Shown: in pieces, positions 1-8,295 of the stretch | Numbering within the stretch: position 1 is the stretch's first letter | How the letters are laid out: each line of letters begins with the position of its first letter | Assembly (NCBI RefSeq): GCF_940677205.1 | Contig: NZ_OW712331.1 | Coordinates: 496,001-560,000, forward strand | Origin: [Clostridium] colinum | GTDB lineage: Bacteria; Bacillota; Clostridia; Lachnospirales; CAG-274 | Direction of reading: 5' to 3' | Length of the DNA: 64,000 nucleotides | Made by a program: the position numbers and the translations under genes | The notes under the pieces: generated by a model | The model's database searches: none | What the model was told of the DNA's origin: nothing | The model's input: the letters and a program-made list of their open reading frames with translations, nothing else

Positions 1-149
1 TTATTGTTAAATTTTTATTTAATAATTTATATTAAAAATATACAAAAATAATTTAATATATTATAGATACATAAATTATTTTATAAATAAATACAATAAT
101 ATGGTTATTTTTAACATAATTTATAGTTTAAATATTTATTTGATAAAGA

Positions 150-222
150 TGCACTCTATGGGAATCGAACCCATATCTTTTGGTCCGGAGCCAAAAGCTC
201 TATCCTTTTAAGCTAAGAGTGC
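150..222 (-). tRNA. tRNA-Arg (anticodon CCG)
   Basis: Full cloverleaf on the minus strand: 7-bp acceptor stem GCACTCT/AGAGTGC, anticodon stem TTTGG/CCAAA closing the loop CTCCGGA (anticodon CCG, reading CGG), T-arm loop TTCGATT between ATGGG and CCCAT, discriminator A. CCA is not encoded. CGG codons are rare in the genes of this window, so this is a minor isoacceptor. Confidence 0.95.
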
Positions 223-231
223 ATATAAATT

Positions 232-260
232 ATTTTAAACAATTGTTATTATTTAGTCAA
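232..260 (-). promoter_or_regulatory. Promoter of the tRNA gene
   Basis: On the minus strand TTGACT (255-260), a 17-bp spacer and TAAAAT (232-237) lie about 10 bp upstream of the tRNA 5' end. Good fit to a vegetative sigma-A promoter. Confidence 0.6.
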
Positions 261-356
261 CTAATTGTTATTTTTTAGAATAAATAAGTAAAAATTTGAC
301 TATATTAATACTAAAGTCATAGATAAGTTTTATTAGATAGTTTATGGAGGGTACAA

Positions 357-641
357 ATGGAAAATTTATTATTGTTAAAAAAAGGAAAAAATTTATTAAA
401 ATCTACAAATTCTTTAGATAGTGAAGCAACAGAGATTATATATTTTTTAGAAGATACTAAAGTTAAATTACAGTATGCAGAGCTATGTTTAAACTTTGCT
501 AATGATGATACGTTAATAGATAGTATAATATATGAAATAATGTCTTTGCAAAAAAAATATGATTATTTTTTAAAACTTAGTAAAGAAAAAGGGATAGTAA
601 TAAACTTTCCACAAATATTACAAAAATTTCCAGCATCATAG
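357..641 (+). CDS. YaaL-like DUF2508 family protein
   Basis: A 94-residue soluble, helical, Lys/Leu-rich protein. I assign it to the DUF2508 (YaaL) family from its size, its helical LKKGKNLL start and, mainly, its position directly upstream of bofA, the arrangement known from Bacillus and clostridia. The start ATG follows TATGGAGGG at normal spacing. Its stop is 9 bp before the bofA start, so the two are co-transcribed. The molecular function of the family is unknown. Confidence 0.75.
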   Translation: MENLLLLKKGKNLLKSTNSLDSEATEIIYFLEDTKVKLQYAELCLNFANDDTLIDSIIYEIMSLQKKYDYFLKLSKEKGIVINFPQILQKFPAS

Positions 642-650
642 GAGGGTGGT

Positions 651-896
651 ATGACATCTAATGCAATTATTTATATGATGATAGGCATACTTGTTTTAGT
701 GTTAATCTTATATAATAAGTATGCTATAAATATTTTATTTAATTTTTTATTGGGTGTATTATTTATTTATATATTTAATATACTACTAAAATCTAATGGA
801 TTACATTTAAATATAAATATTTTTACAGGCATTTTTGCTGGTATTTTAGGTATACCAGGTATAATTTGCCTTTACATATTACAAATATTGTTATAA
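651..896 (+). CDS. bofA: BofA-like pro-sigma-K processing inhibitor
   Basis: An 81-residue integral membrane protein of hydrophobic segments, ending in the family-typical pattern of a Gly-rich stretch (FAGILGIPGI) before a last hydrophobic helix. In Bacillus, BofA restrains the SpoIVFB protease in the forespore membrane and so delays sigma-K activation. Size and linkage to a DUF2508 gene support the call. RBS GGAGGGTGGT precedes the ATG. This is the best sign in the window of a sporulating lineage, although bofA alone does not prove that spores form. Confidence 0.85.
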   Translation: MTSNAIIYMMIGILVLVLILYNKYAINILFNFLLGVLFIYIFNILLKSNGLHLNINIFTGIFAGILGIPGIICLYILQILL

Positions 897-945
897 AATA
901 CAAACATAGAAAATTTTACATTTTAATATTTAAGAGGAAACAATA

Positions 946-1974
946 ATGAATTTAAAATTTTTGTCAAACTTTAATGACTGTCTGTTAAATAATGACTTTT
1001 TTAAAATAGAAAATATTATTTTTAATAAAGATATTTATTTTAAAACTATAGGAACTAATGGATATTTAATTGTACCTATATCAAATGATGAAAATTATAA
1101 AGAATGTTTTAATACTGTAGAAGAATATAGTAAAATTATTTTAAAAAATTATAATTTATCAAAAATATTTATTATAAAAATATTAATAGGAGAAAATTTT
1201 TCAAAACAAGATATTAATTTTTTAGACTATGAGTTAAACTTAGATAATAAAATTATAAGCATATTATGGGGCGTAGATTTATTAAATAAAAAAATGATAA
1301 AAAAATCAAACCAACCAACTAAATTTTTAGATATAGAAAAATATATTAATAGCTCTTTAAAAAATGATTTTAAAGGGATAAAATTAAAAAAAAATAACTA
1401 TGTTATATCTAAAAATAGCTATCTTACATACGCAACTATTTTTATTATTATGCTATCATATATGCTTACAAATATGTCAATTGATAAAGATGCTATTATA
1501 TATAGTTACGGAATATCACCGAATTTATTTAAAAATAGGGAGTTTTATAGGCTTATAACATTTTTGTTTTTACATTCTGGAATAATGCATCTTTTATCAA
1601 ATCTTTTAAGCTTATATATATTTGGTACAAGAATAGAAAAATATTTAGGTAAGAAAGCCTTTTTGTTAATATTTTTTATAGGTGGAATATCTAGTGGAAT
1701 ATTTAGTATTATATTTACAAAAACTTATTCTATAGGTGCTAGTGGTGCTATATTTGCATTAGAAAGTGCAACTTTATACTTTTCTATAAAAGAAAAAATA
1801 AAGTTAGATGGATTAGATTATTATACAATAGGTATATTTTGTGTTATAGGTATATTAGCAAGTTTTAGTAGCGTTAATATCGATAATGCAGGGCATATAG
1901 GTGGATTTATAATGGGATTTATTGTATGCTTTATATACTATAATACAACATATAAAAAAATTATAAATAAGTAA
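946..1974 (+). CDS. Rhomboid family intramembrane serine protease
   Basis: A 342-residue protein with a soluble N-terminal domain (about residues 1-155) and a C-terminal rhomboid domain of at least six membrane segments. Visible rhomboid marks are the HLLSNLLSLYIFG segment, the catalytic serine in GASGAIF, and the histidine in NAGHIGGFIMG, which together form the Ser-His dyad that cleaves substrates within the membrane. The layout resembles Bacillus GluP (YqgP), but I cannot assign a substrate. RBS AAGAGGAAAC lies before the ATG. Confidence 0.88.
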   Translation: MNLKFLSNFNDCLLNNDFFKIENIIFNKDIYFKTIGTNGYLIVPISNDENYKECFNTVEEYSKIILKNYNLSKIFIIKILIGENFSKQDINFLDYELNLDNKIISILWGVDLLNKKMIKKSNQPTKFLDIEKYINSSLKNDFKGIKLKKNNYVISKNSYLTYATIFIIMLSYMLTNMSIDKDAIIYSYGISPNLFKNREFYRLITFLFLHSGIMHLLSNLLSLYIFGTRIEKYLGKKAFLLIFFIGGISSGIFSIIFTKTYSIGASGAIFALESATLYFSIKEKIKLDGLDYYTIGIFCVIGILASFSSVNIDNAGHIGGFIMGFIVCFIYYNTTYKKIINK

Positions 1975-2038
1975 TATTTTATTAATAGTATAAATATCAT
2001 TTATTATGTAAATATTTTAACATAGTAGGTGATAAATT

Positions 2039-2647
2039 ATGAATAGAGATATATTTAATGTTTTATGTAATTTAAAAAGGGTAAAATATTTAAATGAAGA
2101 TGAAAAAAACATATATATGTCTTTTTATAAATTTTTTATTAATAATTATAAAAAGTTTGAAAACTTTAATGATTTAATAAATGTTTATTTATTTTATAAT
2201 CAAAAAGATAGAGTAGATGAAATAGTAAAGTTTTTTAATAATTTTTTAGATATAGATATAGAGCTAGATGAAAAAATTATATTAAATGAAATAAATAGAT
2301 GTAATTATATAAAAAATTATAAATCAAGTAAGTGTTTTTCTAATAATAAAATAGTAGATTTCAATAATTATAAAAAAAGTTATTTAAAAAATAAAGAAAA
2401 TTATAAAAATGGAATTTTTTTAGTATATACAAAGTGGTTTGATAATTATTTGATAATGAACAATATATATACTAATAAAAAAATTAAGTTATATGTACCT
2501 AATGATATATTAAAATATATAATGATTAACGACATATTAAGCTTAGAATTAATAAAAGATGAAAAATCATTTTGGAGAATATTAAATATATTAGATTTTT
2601 ATCCTAATTGGTTAGAAATTAATACATATATTAAAAATAGGTTATAA
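2039..2647 (+). CDS. Hypothetical protein
   Basis: A 202-residue protein rich in Asn, Lys, Ile and Tyr, with no signal peptide or membrane segment and no motif I recognise. It has a proper ribosome site (AGGTGATAAATT) and follows the rhomboid gene by 64 bp in the same direction. Its stop codon lies in the loop of the terminator hairpin, so the reading frame ends where the transcript ends. Probably a real, lineage-restricted gene. Confidence 0.6.
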   Translation: MNRDIFNVLCNLKRVKYLNEDEKNIYMSFYKFFINNYKKFENFNDLINVYLFYNQKDRVDEIVKFFNNFLDIDIELDEKIILNEINRCNYIKNYKSSKCFSNNKIVDFNNYKKSYLKNKENYKNGIFLVYTKWFDNYLIMNNIYTNKKIKLYVPNDILKYIMINDILSLELIKDEKSFWRILNILDFYPNWLEINTYIKNRL

Positions 2648-2661
2648 AATAACCTATTTTT
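2633..2661 (+). terminator. Terminator overlapping the upstream stop codon
   Basis: Perfect 12-bp stem AAAAATAGGTTA / TAACCTATTTTT with the 5-nt loop TAAAA; the loop contains the stop codon of the preceding gene. The right arm ends in five T. Confidence 0.7.
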
Positions 2662-2711
2662 AATATAATATTTATCTTTATAGCATAACTAATAATCAAG
2701 TAGTAAATTTA

Positions 2712-2978
2712 TTATATATTATAACCATTTTTTTTAGCGATTTCAATTAAATTTTTGAGAGACTGTATGGAAACTTTTTTACCTTCATATTCAATTAAAT
2801 CTTTTGCATCGCCATTAAAAATATCTGTAGATTCACATTTTTTTAAAATTATAAAGTCATCTTTAATAAAAATTTCTAAACCATCTCTATAACGTAAGTT
2901 AAATTTGTTTCTAAGTTCTTTAGGTAAAACTATTCTTCCTAGTTCATCTATGTGTCTAACTATTCCAGTTGATTTCAT
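2712..2978 (-). CDS. AbrB/SpoVT-family transcriptional regulator
   Basis: An 88-residue protein. The N-terminal swapped-hairpin AbrB domain (residues 1-50) shows the hallmark TGIVRHIDELGRIVLPKELR, which binds DNA as a dimer or tetramer. The C-terminal 35 residues are the short tail usual in AbrB paralogues of clostridia. The family controls transition-state and sporulation genes. The gene has its own promoter, and three regularly spaced repeats overlap that promoter and its leader, which suggests autoregulation. The ATG follows AGAGGTGATAAA. Confidence 0.9.
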   Translation of the reverse strand: MKSTGIVRHIDELGRIVLPKELRNKFNLRYRDGLEIFIKDDFIILKKCESTDIFNGDAKDLIEYEGKKVSIQSLKNLIEIAKKNGYNI

Positions 2979-3010
2979 TTTATCACCTCTTAAGTATTAT
3001 AAAAGTTATT

Positions 3011-3065
3011 TTACATAAAACGACAAAAATCTACATAAAATAACATTTTTTTACATATGATAACA
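3011..3065. promoter_or_regulatory. Three-repeat operator at the AbrB-type gene
   Basis: Three 15-bp direct repeats begin exactly 20 bp apart: TTACATAAAACGACA (3011), CTACATAAAATAACA (3031), TTACATATGATAACA (3051). The last overlaps the -10 box and the other two fall in the leader of the AbrB-type gene. A spacing of two helical turns puts all three on one face of the DNA. The bound protein is inferred to be the gene's own product. Confidence 0.6.
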
Positions 3066-3085
3066 TTATTTATAATTATTGTCAA
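3057..3085 (-). promoter_or_regulatory. Promoter of the AbrB-type gene
   Basis: Minus strand TTGACA (3080-3085), 17-bp spacer, TATCAT (3057-3062). This predicts a leader of about 70 nt holding two of the three operator repeats. Confidence 0.65.
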
Positions 3086-3093
3086 TAAAAAAA

Positions 3094-4434
3094 TTAACAA
3101 ATAGGATTATCATCAATATAGTTACCAATAACTCTTATTGCAAATTTTCGTTCTTTACATATAAGGTTGTCTTCTTCAGGTAAAACAAATTTTATATTTG
3201 TAAGTCTTATATCTTCGCATGCATTACTATTATGGATTGGTACAGAAATTATTTTCATAGCTTTTTTATTTTCTGTATTATTATCATCTATTTCATTTAC
3301 AGTAATTGCTAGAGCGACTTTTTTATTGGGACAAACATTTTTAATAGTAAGACTTAATTCTAATATACGTCCTAAATGGTCTAAAGCATAATCTCCTAAA
3401 TCATACTCTAAATAATTTTCACAATTTTCAAAAACTATATTTTTTGGTTCTGGACAAGGGTCTACAATAACTGTTTTTGTACAATCGATTGTAATTTCTG
3501 GATTTCCAAAATTAGCTATATTACCTTCATTATCTTGATATTGTATAGACTCATTTACATTAAAAATACCAGATGAATCTCCTATATATTTTACTTTAAA
3601 GCTTAAAGAGGCACCTTCATTAGATGTTTTACCAAGCTCATTAATTGTCCATTTTAATGTAGTATTATTTATTAAACTTGCATTTCCTATATTAGGTGTA
3701 AGAATTTCTACTATATTAAAATTAGAATTTAATACTTCATCTATAACAATATTTGTTGCACCAACTTTAGATATATTTGCAGCAAGTGTTTTAAATATTT
3801 CTTCTAGATCATCAGGAGTAGGGGCTATATAAACATGTGTGTTATCTGGGTCAGTGGCCCAATCATTTAATGTAGTTATATCTATACCACCAGAACCATT
3901 AAGACCTATACAATAAATAGTTATACCTAAGCTTCTTGCAAGGGCGGCATCTATCGAAGGATTTGGCCCAACAGTTGTTTTTCCATCTGTAAACATTACT
4001 ATAACTTTAGCATTATTTGATGAAGGGTCAAATAATTCCATTGCTTTTTTAAATGCACTAGAATGATTTGTATTTCCTCCAGCTACTAAATCATCTATAG
4101 CTGTTTTTAAAGTAGATACATCTGTTGAAAGAGGAACATCTTTTGTTGCATCAGTAGAAAAACTTACAATACCAATTCTACTACCACTACCTATATTACC
4201 ATCTGGAGTACCATCTGTAGCTTCTTCAATAATGTCAATAAAAGTTTTAGCACCAATCTTAACTTCTTCTAGCGGTAAACCAGTCATACTACCAGATCTA
4301 TCTAAAACAAGAGCTATGTCTGTTGGATTACTTTGTATATCTGGTGAGGCTGAAAGGGCAAGTGTTACAAAAAATGTTTCGTTACATAAAATATTATCTT
4401 TATCTATTAATTTGTTTGAAAGATTTAAACCCAT
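3094..4434 (-). CDS. VWA-domain protein
   Basis: A 446-residue protein with no signal peptide. Residues about 38-220 form a von Willebrand A domain with the metal-ion site DRSGSM (Asp45, Ser47, Ser49) and a later MFTDGKTT strand. A beta-rich middle region (about 225-325) and a C-terminal module with several Cys (CPEPKNIVFENC, CPNKK, ICKERK) follow. VWA domains bind partners through Mg2+, but partner and location are unknown here. The ATG follows AAAAGGAGAATTTTT. It is transcribed towards the AbrB-type gene, which has its own promoter. Confidence 0.8.
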   Translation of the reverse strand: MGLNLSNKLIDKDNILCNETFFVTLALSASPDIQSNPTDIALVLDRSGSMTGLPLEEVKIGAKTFIDIIEEATDGTPDGNIGSGSRIGIVSFSTDATKDVPLSTDVSTLKTAIDDLVAGGNTNHSSAFKKAMELFDPSSNNAKVIVMFTDGKTTVGPNPSIDAALARSLGITIYCIGLNGSGGIDITTLNDWATDPDNTHVYIAPTPDDLEEIFKTLAANISKVGATNIVIDEVLNSNFNIVEILTPNIGNASLINNTTLKWTINELGKTSNEGASLSFKVKYIGDSSGIFNVNESIQYQDNEGNIANFGNPEITIDCTKTVIVDPCPEPKNIVFENCENYLEYDLGDYALDHLGRILELSLTIKNVCPNKKVALAITVNEIDDNNTENKKAMKIISVPIHNSNACEDIRLTNIKFVLPEEDNLICKERKFAIRVIGNYIDDNPIC

Positions 4435-4782
4435 AAAAATTCTCCTTTTAAGTTATAAATTAAGGACATTGGTTGTCCTAATAATAATATATTAAATATA
4501 ATTAATTTGGTTACAAAATATTTAAGATATTATATTTTAATTAAACTTATTTAGTTTAAATATAGGACTTATAAGCTATAACATATAGTATTAAAAATAT
4601 TGTTAAATATGCTAAAAAATCATAAAAAAATAAGTAAAAAAATTTAACTAAATTAATTAATAAGCATCTTGATTTATATAGAAATATATTATATAATGTT
4701 AAATGAAAAGGAAAGTATATTAATTTAATATACTTTAAATTAATTTTAACTTTAATATTGTTATTTTAGGGGTGAATGATTA
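4435..4782. other. Divergent intergenic region between the VWA gene and pflB
   Basis: 348 bp without a gene. It holds the leader of the VWA gene on the left, with the palindrome AGGACA-TTGGT-TGTCCT at 4463-4479, which could be an operator or a leader hairpin. On the right are the pflB promoter and leader hairpin. No ORF. Confidence 0.6.
4669..4697 (+). promoter_or_regulatory. pflB promoter
   Basis: TTGATT (4669-4674), 17-bp spacer, TATAAT (4692-4697), giving a leader of about 80 nt. A perfect 11-bp hairpin lies in that leader at 4712-4736 (AAAGTATATTA-ATT-TAATATACTTT). Confidence 0.65.
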
Positions 4783-6822
4783 ATGAACACTGAATGGAAA
4801 GATTTTGTTGGTGGTAGCTGGCAAAAAGAAATTAATGTAAGAGACTTTATACAAAAAAATTACACACCATATGAAGGAGACGATAGCTTTTTAGCAGGTC
4901 CTACTAAAAATACAACAGAACTTTGGGCTCAAGTTATGGAGCTTACTAAACAAGAACGTGAAGTTGGCGGTGTTTTAGATATGGATACAAAAGTTGTATC
5001 TACAATAACATCTCACAGCGCAGGTTATTTAGACAAAGATAAAGAAACTATTGTAGGTTTCCAAACAGAAAAACCTTTTAAACGTTCTTTACAACCTTAT
5101 GGTGGTATAAGAATGGCAGAAAGCTCTTGTGCAGCATATGGATATACAGTAGACCCAGAAATTAGCGAGTTTTTCACTACTCATAGAAAAACTCATAATG
5201 CAGGAGTTTTTGATGCTTATACAGATGAAATGAAAGCTTGCCGTTCAAGCAAAATAATAACTGGTTTACCAGATGCTTATGGACGTGGCCGTATAATAGG
5301 TGATTATAGAAGAGTTGCTTTATATGGTGTTGATAGACTTATAGAAGATAAATTAGAACAAAAACGTTCTACAGGTGATATAATGACTTCTGACATTATT
5401 CGTGATAGAGAAGAATTATCAGAACAAATTAGAGCACTTGGAGAGCTTAAAAAATTAGGTGAAATATATGGTTTTGATATTTCAAGACCAGCAAATGATG
5501 TTAAAGAAGCTATACAATGGATGTATCTTGGCTATTTAGCAGCTATTAAAGAACAAAATGGTGCTGCTATGTCTCTTGGTCGTACATCTACGTTTATTGA
5601 TATATATGCAGAAAGAGATTTAAAAGAGGGTAGATATACTGAAGAGCAAATTCAAGAATTTGTTGACCACTTTATTATGAAATTAAGACTTGTAAAATTT
5701 GCTCGTACACCAGAATATAATCAATTATTCTCAGGAGACCCTACTTGGGTAACAGAATCTATCGCAGGTGTTGGTATAGATGGTAGACCACTTGTTACAA
5801 AAATGTCTTTTAGATATTTACACACTCTTAATAACTTAGGAACTGCTCCAGAGCCAAACTTAACTGTTCTTTGGTCTGTAAAATTACCAGAAGGCTTTAA
5901 AAGATTCTGTGCAAAAACTTCTATTACATCATCTTCTATTCAATATGAAAATGATGATATTATGAGAGTTACACACGGTGATGATTATGCTATTGCTTGT
6001 TGTGTATCATCTATGAAAGTTGGTAAAGAGATGCAATTTTTTGGAGCTCGTGCCAACCTTGCTAAATGTTTACTTTATGCTATCAACGGTGGTGTTGATG
6101 AAGTTAAAAAAGTACAAATTGGTCCAAAATTTAGACCTATTACAGATGAATATTTAACATATGATGAAGTTATGCCAAGATATAAAGATATGATGAAATG
6201 GCTTGCAGGTGTTTATGTAAACACATTAAATGTTATACATTATATGCATGATAAATATTGTTATGAAAGACTTCAAATGGCTTTACATGATAGACATGTT
6301 ACTCGTTGGTTTGCAACAGGTATAGCTGGTCTTTCTGTTGTTGCAGATTCATTATCGGCTATTAAATATGCTAAAGTTAAAGCTATTAGAGATGAAAATG
6401 GAATTGCTGTAGATTATGAAGTTGAAGGTGATTTCCCTAAATATGGTAACAATGATGATAGAGTAGATAGTATAGCAGTTGAGCTTGTTCATACATTTAT
6501 GGAATATATAAGAATGAATCAAACTTATAGAAATGGTATACCTACTACATCTATATTAACTATTACTTCAAACGTTGTTTATGGTAAAGCTACTGGGTCT
6601 ACACCTTGTGGTAGAAAAGCAGGTGAGCCTTTTGCTCCTGGTGCTAATCCAATGCACGGTCGTGATAATCACGGAGCTGTTGCAAGTTTAGCTTCTGTTG
6701 CAAAATTACCATTTATGGACGCACAAGATGGTATATCTAATACATTTTCTATAATACCTGGTGCTCTTGGTAAAGAAGATCAAGTGTTTGTAGGAGATTT
6801 AGAAGTAGAGCTTGATAAATAA
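4783..6822 (+). CDS. pflB: Pyruvate formate-lyase core without glycyl-radical domain
   Basis: Formate C-acetyltransferase catalytic barrel, 679 residues; it converts pyruvate and CoA to acetyl-CoA and formate. The active-site cysteine pair is present (ACCVSS, Cys406-Cys407), and strong family identity runs to [18 protein letters not shown]. Ordinary PFL continues for about 70 more residues with the Gly-radical loop (RVSGYAVNF). Here the frame stops at ...LEVELDK with TAA, and a second in-frame TAA lies three codons on. The missing domain is encoded separately at 7132-7377, in the same reading phase. Start ATG follows GGGGTGAATGATTA. High-expression codon choice. Not a decayed gene: the active site and the rest of the frame are intact. 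Confidence 0.95.
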   Translation: MNTEWKDFVGGSWQKEINVRDFIQKNYTPYEGDDSFLAGPTKNTTELWAQVMELTKQEREVGGVLDMDTKVVSTITSHSAGYLDKDKETIVGFQTEKPFKRSLQPYGGIRMAESSCAAYGYTVDPEISEFFTTHRKTHNAGVFDAYTDEMKACRSSKIITGLPDAYGRGRIIGDYRRVALYGVDRLIEDKLEQKRSTGDIMTSDIIRDREELSEQIRALGELKKLGEIYGFDISRPANDVKEAIQWMYLGYLAAIKEQNGAAMSLGRTSTFIDIYAERDLKEGRYTEEQIQEFVDHFIMKLRLVKFARTPEYNQLFSGDPTWVTESIAGVGIDGRPLVTKMSFRYLHTLNNLGTAPEPNLTVLWSVKLPEGFKRFCAKTSITSSSIQYENDDIMRVTHGDDYAIACCVSSMKVGKEMQFFGARANLAKCLLYAINGGVDEVKKVQIGPKFRPITDEYLTYDEVMPRYKDMMKWLAGVYVNTLNVIHYMHDKYCYERLQMALHDRHVTRWFATGIAGLSVVADSLSAIKYAKVKAIRDENGIAVDYEVEGDFPKYGNNDDRVDSIAVELVHTFMEYIRMNQTYRNGIPTTSILTITSNVVYGKATGSTPCGRKAGEPFAPGANPMHGRDNHGAVASLASVAKLPFMDAQDGISNTFSIIPGALGKEDQVFVGDLEVELDK

Positions 6823-6843
6823 TTAGCCTAAGAAGGTGATATT

Positions 6844-7047
6844 TTGAATAATGATAAAAGAATAGATGATATAATTTCTATGCTTGATGGGTTTACTAGC
6901 GAAAATGTTGGGCATATTAATATTGAAGTAAATGATGATAATGTTACTTCTAAAAAAGTTGATATGGCTAATAGTCTAGATTGTTCATCAGGTAATATGG
7001 CTTGTAAAGTGCCTACTCTTTTTGAAGGAATTGATGATAATAATTAA
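6844..7047 (+). CDS. Small protein resembling a degenerate glycyl-radical domain N-terminus
   Basis: 67 residues, TTG start after TAAGAAGGTGATATT. Residues 7-30 (IDDIISMLDGF...GHINIEV) match the beginning of the 81-residue radical domain downstream ([11 protein letters not shown]...HHLNVNV). The rest lacks the conserved [12 protein letters not shown] and RVSGYAV segments, so it cannot carry the radical. Instead there is a Cys-containing tail (SLDCSSGNMACK). It is in phase with both pflB and the downstream gene. It looks like a duplicated, diverged half-domain. It may be a docking or linker peptide, or non-functional; I cannot tell which. Confidence 0.6.
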   Translation: MNNDKRIDDIISMLDGFTSENVGHINIEVNDDNVTSKKVDMANSLDCSSGNMACKVPTLFEGIDDNN

Positions 7048-7069
7048 TTAATAATTTTATCATATATAG

Positions 7070-7092
7070 TTTTGGCCCAATATGGGCTAAAA
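7070..7092 (+). promoter_or_regulatory. Intercistronic hairpin before the radical-domain gene
   Basis: TTTTGGCCC-AATAT-GGGCTAAAA, 9-bp stem with one G-U pair and a 5-nt loop. No T-tract follows, so it is more likely an mRNA processing or stabilising structure than a terminator. It could raise the level of the 81-residue subunit relative to the core. Confidence 0.5.
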
Positions 7093-7131
7093 CAAATAAA
7101 AATAATATATAAATAATAGGAGGAATTTATT

Positions 7132-7377
7132 ATGACAAATATAAACAACCAACAAGTAGATAATTTAGTAGCAATGTTAGATGGATATGCAGAACAAGGT
7201 GGACATCACCTTAATGTAAACGTATTTACAAAAGAAACATTATTAGATGCACAAGCACATCCAGAAAAATATCCACAATTAACAATTCGTGTATCTGGTT
7301 ATGCAGTAAACTTTAATAAACTTACTAAAGAACAACAAGATGATGTAATTAACAGAACATTCCATAAAGCAATGTAA
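7132..7377 (+). CDS. Stand-alone glycyl-radical domain of pyruvate formate-lyase (GrcA/YfiD-like)
   Basis: 81 residues equal to the C-terminal domain of [23 protein letters not shown] at 11-30, then the radical loop RVSGYAVNF with Gly56 as the radical site, and the terminal NRTFHKAM. It has its own strong ribosome site (AATAGGAGGAATTTATT), so it is translated as a free polypeptide. The core gene upstream lacks exactly this part, so the two presumably assemble into active enzyme. In E. coli GrcA (YfiD) is a spare domain for oxygen-cleaved PFL; here the separate form appears to be the only one in the locus. Confidence 0.92.
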   Translation: MTNINNQQVDNLVAMLDGYAEQGGHHLNVNVFTKETLLDAQAHPEKYPQLTIRVSGYAVNFNKLTKEQQDDVINRTFHKAM

Positions 7378-7379
7378 TT

Positions 7380-8135
7380 ATGGAGGGCTATATTCATTCT
7401 ACAGAAAGTTTTGGTACAGTAGATGGTCCTGGTGTAAGATTTGTTGTTTTTACACAAGGTTGTCCACTACGTTGCCTATATTGTCATAACCCAGATACGT
7501 GGGAAGTTGGCAAAGGTAAAAAAATGACGTCAGAAGAAATATTAGCTCTGTATGATTTAACAAAAAGTTATTATAAAGATGGAGGGCTTACCGTTACAGG
7601 CGGTGAGCCCCTTCTACAGATAGACTTTATAACAGAACTTTTTGAAAAAGCTAAAGCTAAAAATATTCATACTTGTTTAGATACTTCTGGAATTATTTTT
7701 GACCAAGATAATAAAAAAATAATAGATAAAATGGAAAAATTATTATCTTTTACAGATTTAATTCTCTTGGATATAAAGCATATAGATAATGAACAACATA
7801 AGAAATTATGTTCTGTTCCTAATACTCATATTTTAGAGTTTGCTAAATATTTAAGTGATAAACAACAACCTGTTTGGATTAGACATGTTGTTGTAGATGG
7901 ATATACTTTTAATGAAGAATATTTATATAAATTAGGACTTTTTATAGGTGAACTAAAAAATGTTAAAGCACTAGATGTTTTACCTTATCATGAGATGGGT
8001 GAGGTTAAATATAAAAACCTTGGTATAGAATATCCTTTAAAAGATATGCCAGCTCTTAAAAAAGAAGATGCAATAAAAGCAAGAGAAATTATTATAAAAG
8101 GTATTAAAGACAAAAGAAATGCACTAAAAAGTTAG
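7380..8135 (+). CDS. pflA: Pyruvate formate-lyase activating enzyme
   Basis: Radical SAM enzyme of 251 residues that abstracts hydrogen from the PFL glycine. The [4Fe-4S] motif CxxxCxxC is at Cys28, Cys32 and Cys35 (GCPLRCLYCHNPDTW), followed by the TVTGGEPLLQ segment of PFL activases. The ATG is 2 bp after the stop of the radical-domain gene with no clear upstream ribosome site, suggesting translational coupling to it. Length is normal for the family. Its target glycine lies on the separate small subunit. Confidence 0.95.
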   Translation: MEGYIHSTESFGTVDGPGVRFVVFTQGCPLRCLYCHNPDTWEVGKGKKMTSEEILALYDLTKSYYKDGGLTVTGGEPLLQIDFITELFEKAKAKNIHTCLDTSGIIFDQDNKKIIDKMEKLLSFTDLILLDIKHIDNEQHKKLCSVPNTHILEFAKYLSDKQQPVWIRHVVVDGYTFNEEYLYKLGLFIGELKNVKALDVLPYHEMGEVKYKNLGIEYPLKDMPALKKEDAIKAREIIIKGIKDKRNALKS

Positions 8136-8138
8136 TAT

Positions 8139-8189
8139 AATATTAATAAAAACTAATATACTTTTTGTATATTAGTTTTTATTAATATT
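8139..8189 (+). terminator. Terminator after pflA
   Basis: Perfect 23-bp inverted repeat (arms 8139-8161 and 8167-8189) around the loop TTTTT, AT-rich with an internal TTTTT in the descending arm. It ends the pfl transcript. Confidence 0.7.
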
Positions 8190-8295
8190 AATTGATTTAT
8201 TTATAGTTTTAAATTATAAATTTGTTTTTACTTTGATTAAAAAATGGGCTTTTTAATAATAATATAAAATATGTTTAACATATTTAAGAAAGGTT

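Noticed and set aside
1-149. Left-edge gene
   Set aside because: AT-rich DNA with stops in all frames; no feature seen.
3011-3065. Short CRISPR array
   Set aside because: Repeats of 15 bp with 5-bp gaps are far too small; an operator fits better. No other regularly spaced repeat array was found.
6820-6846. Stop-codon read-through joining pflB to the next frame
   Set aside because: Two TAA codons occur three codons apart, no read-through signal is visible, and each downstream gene has its own ribosome site.
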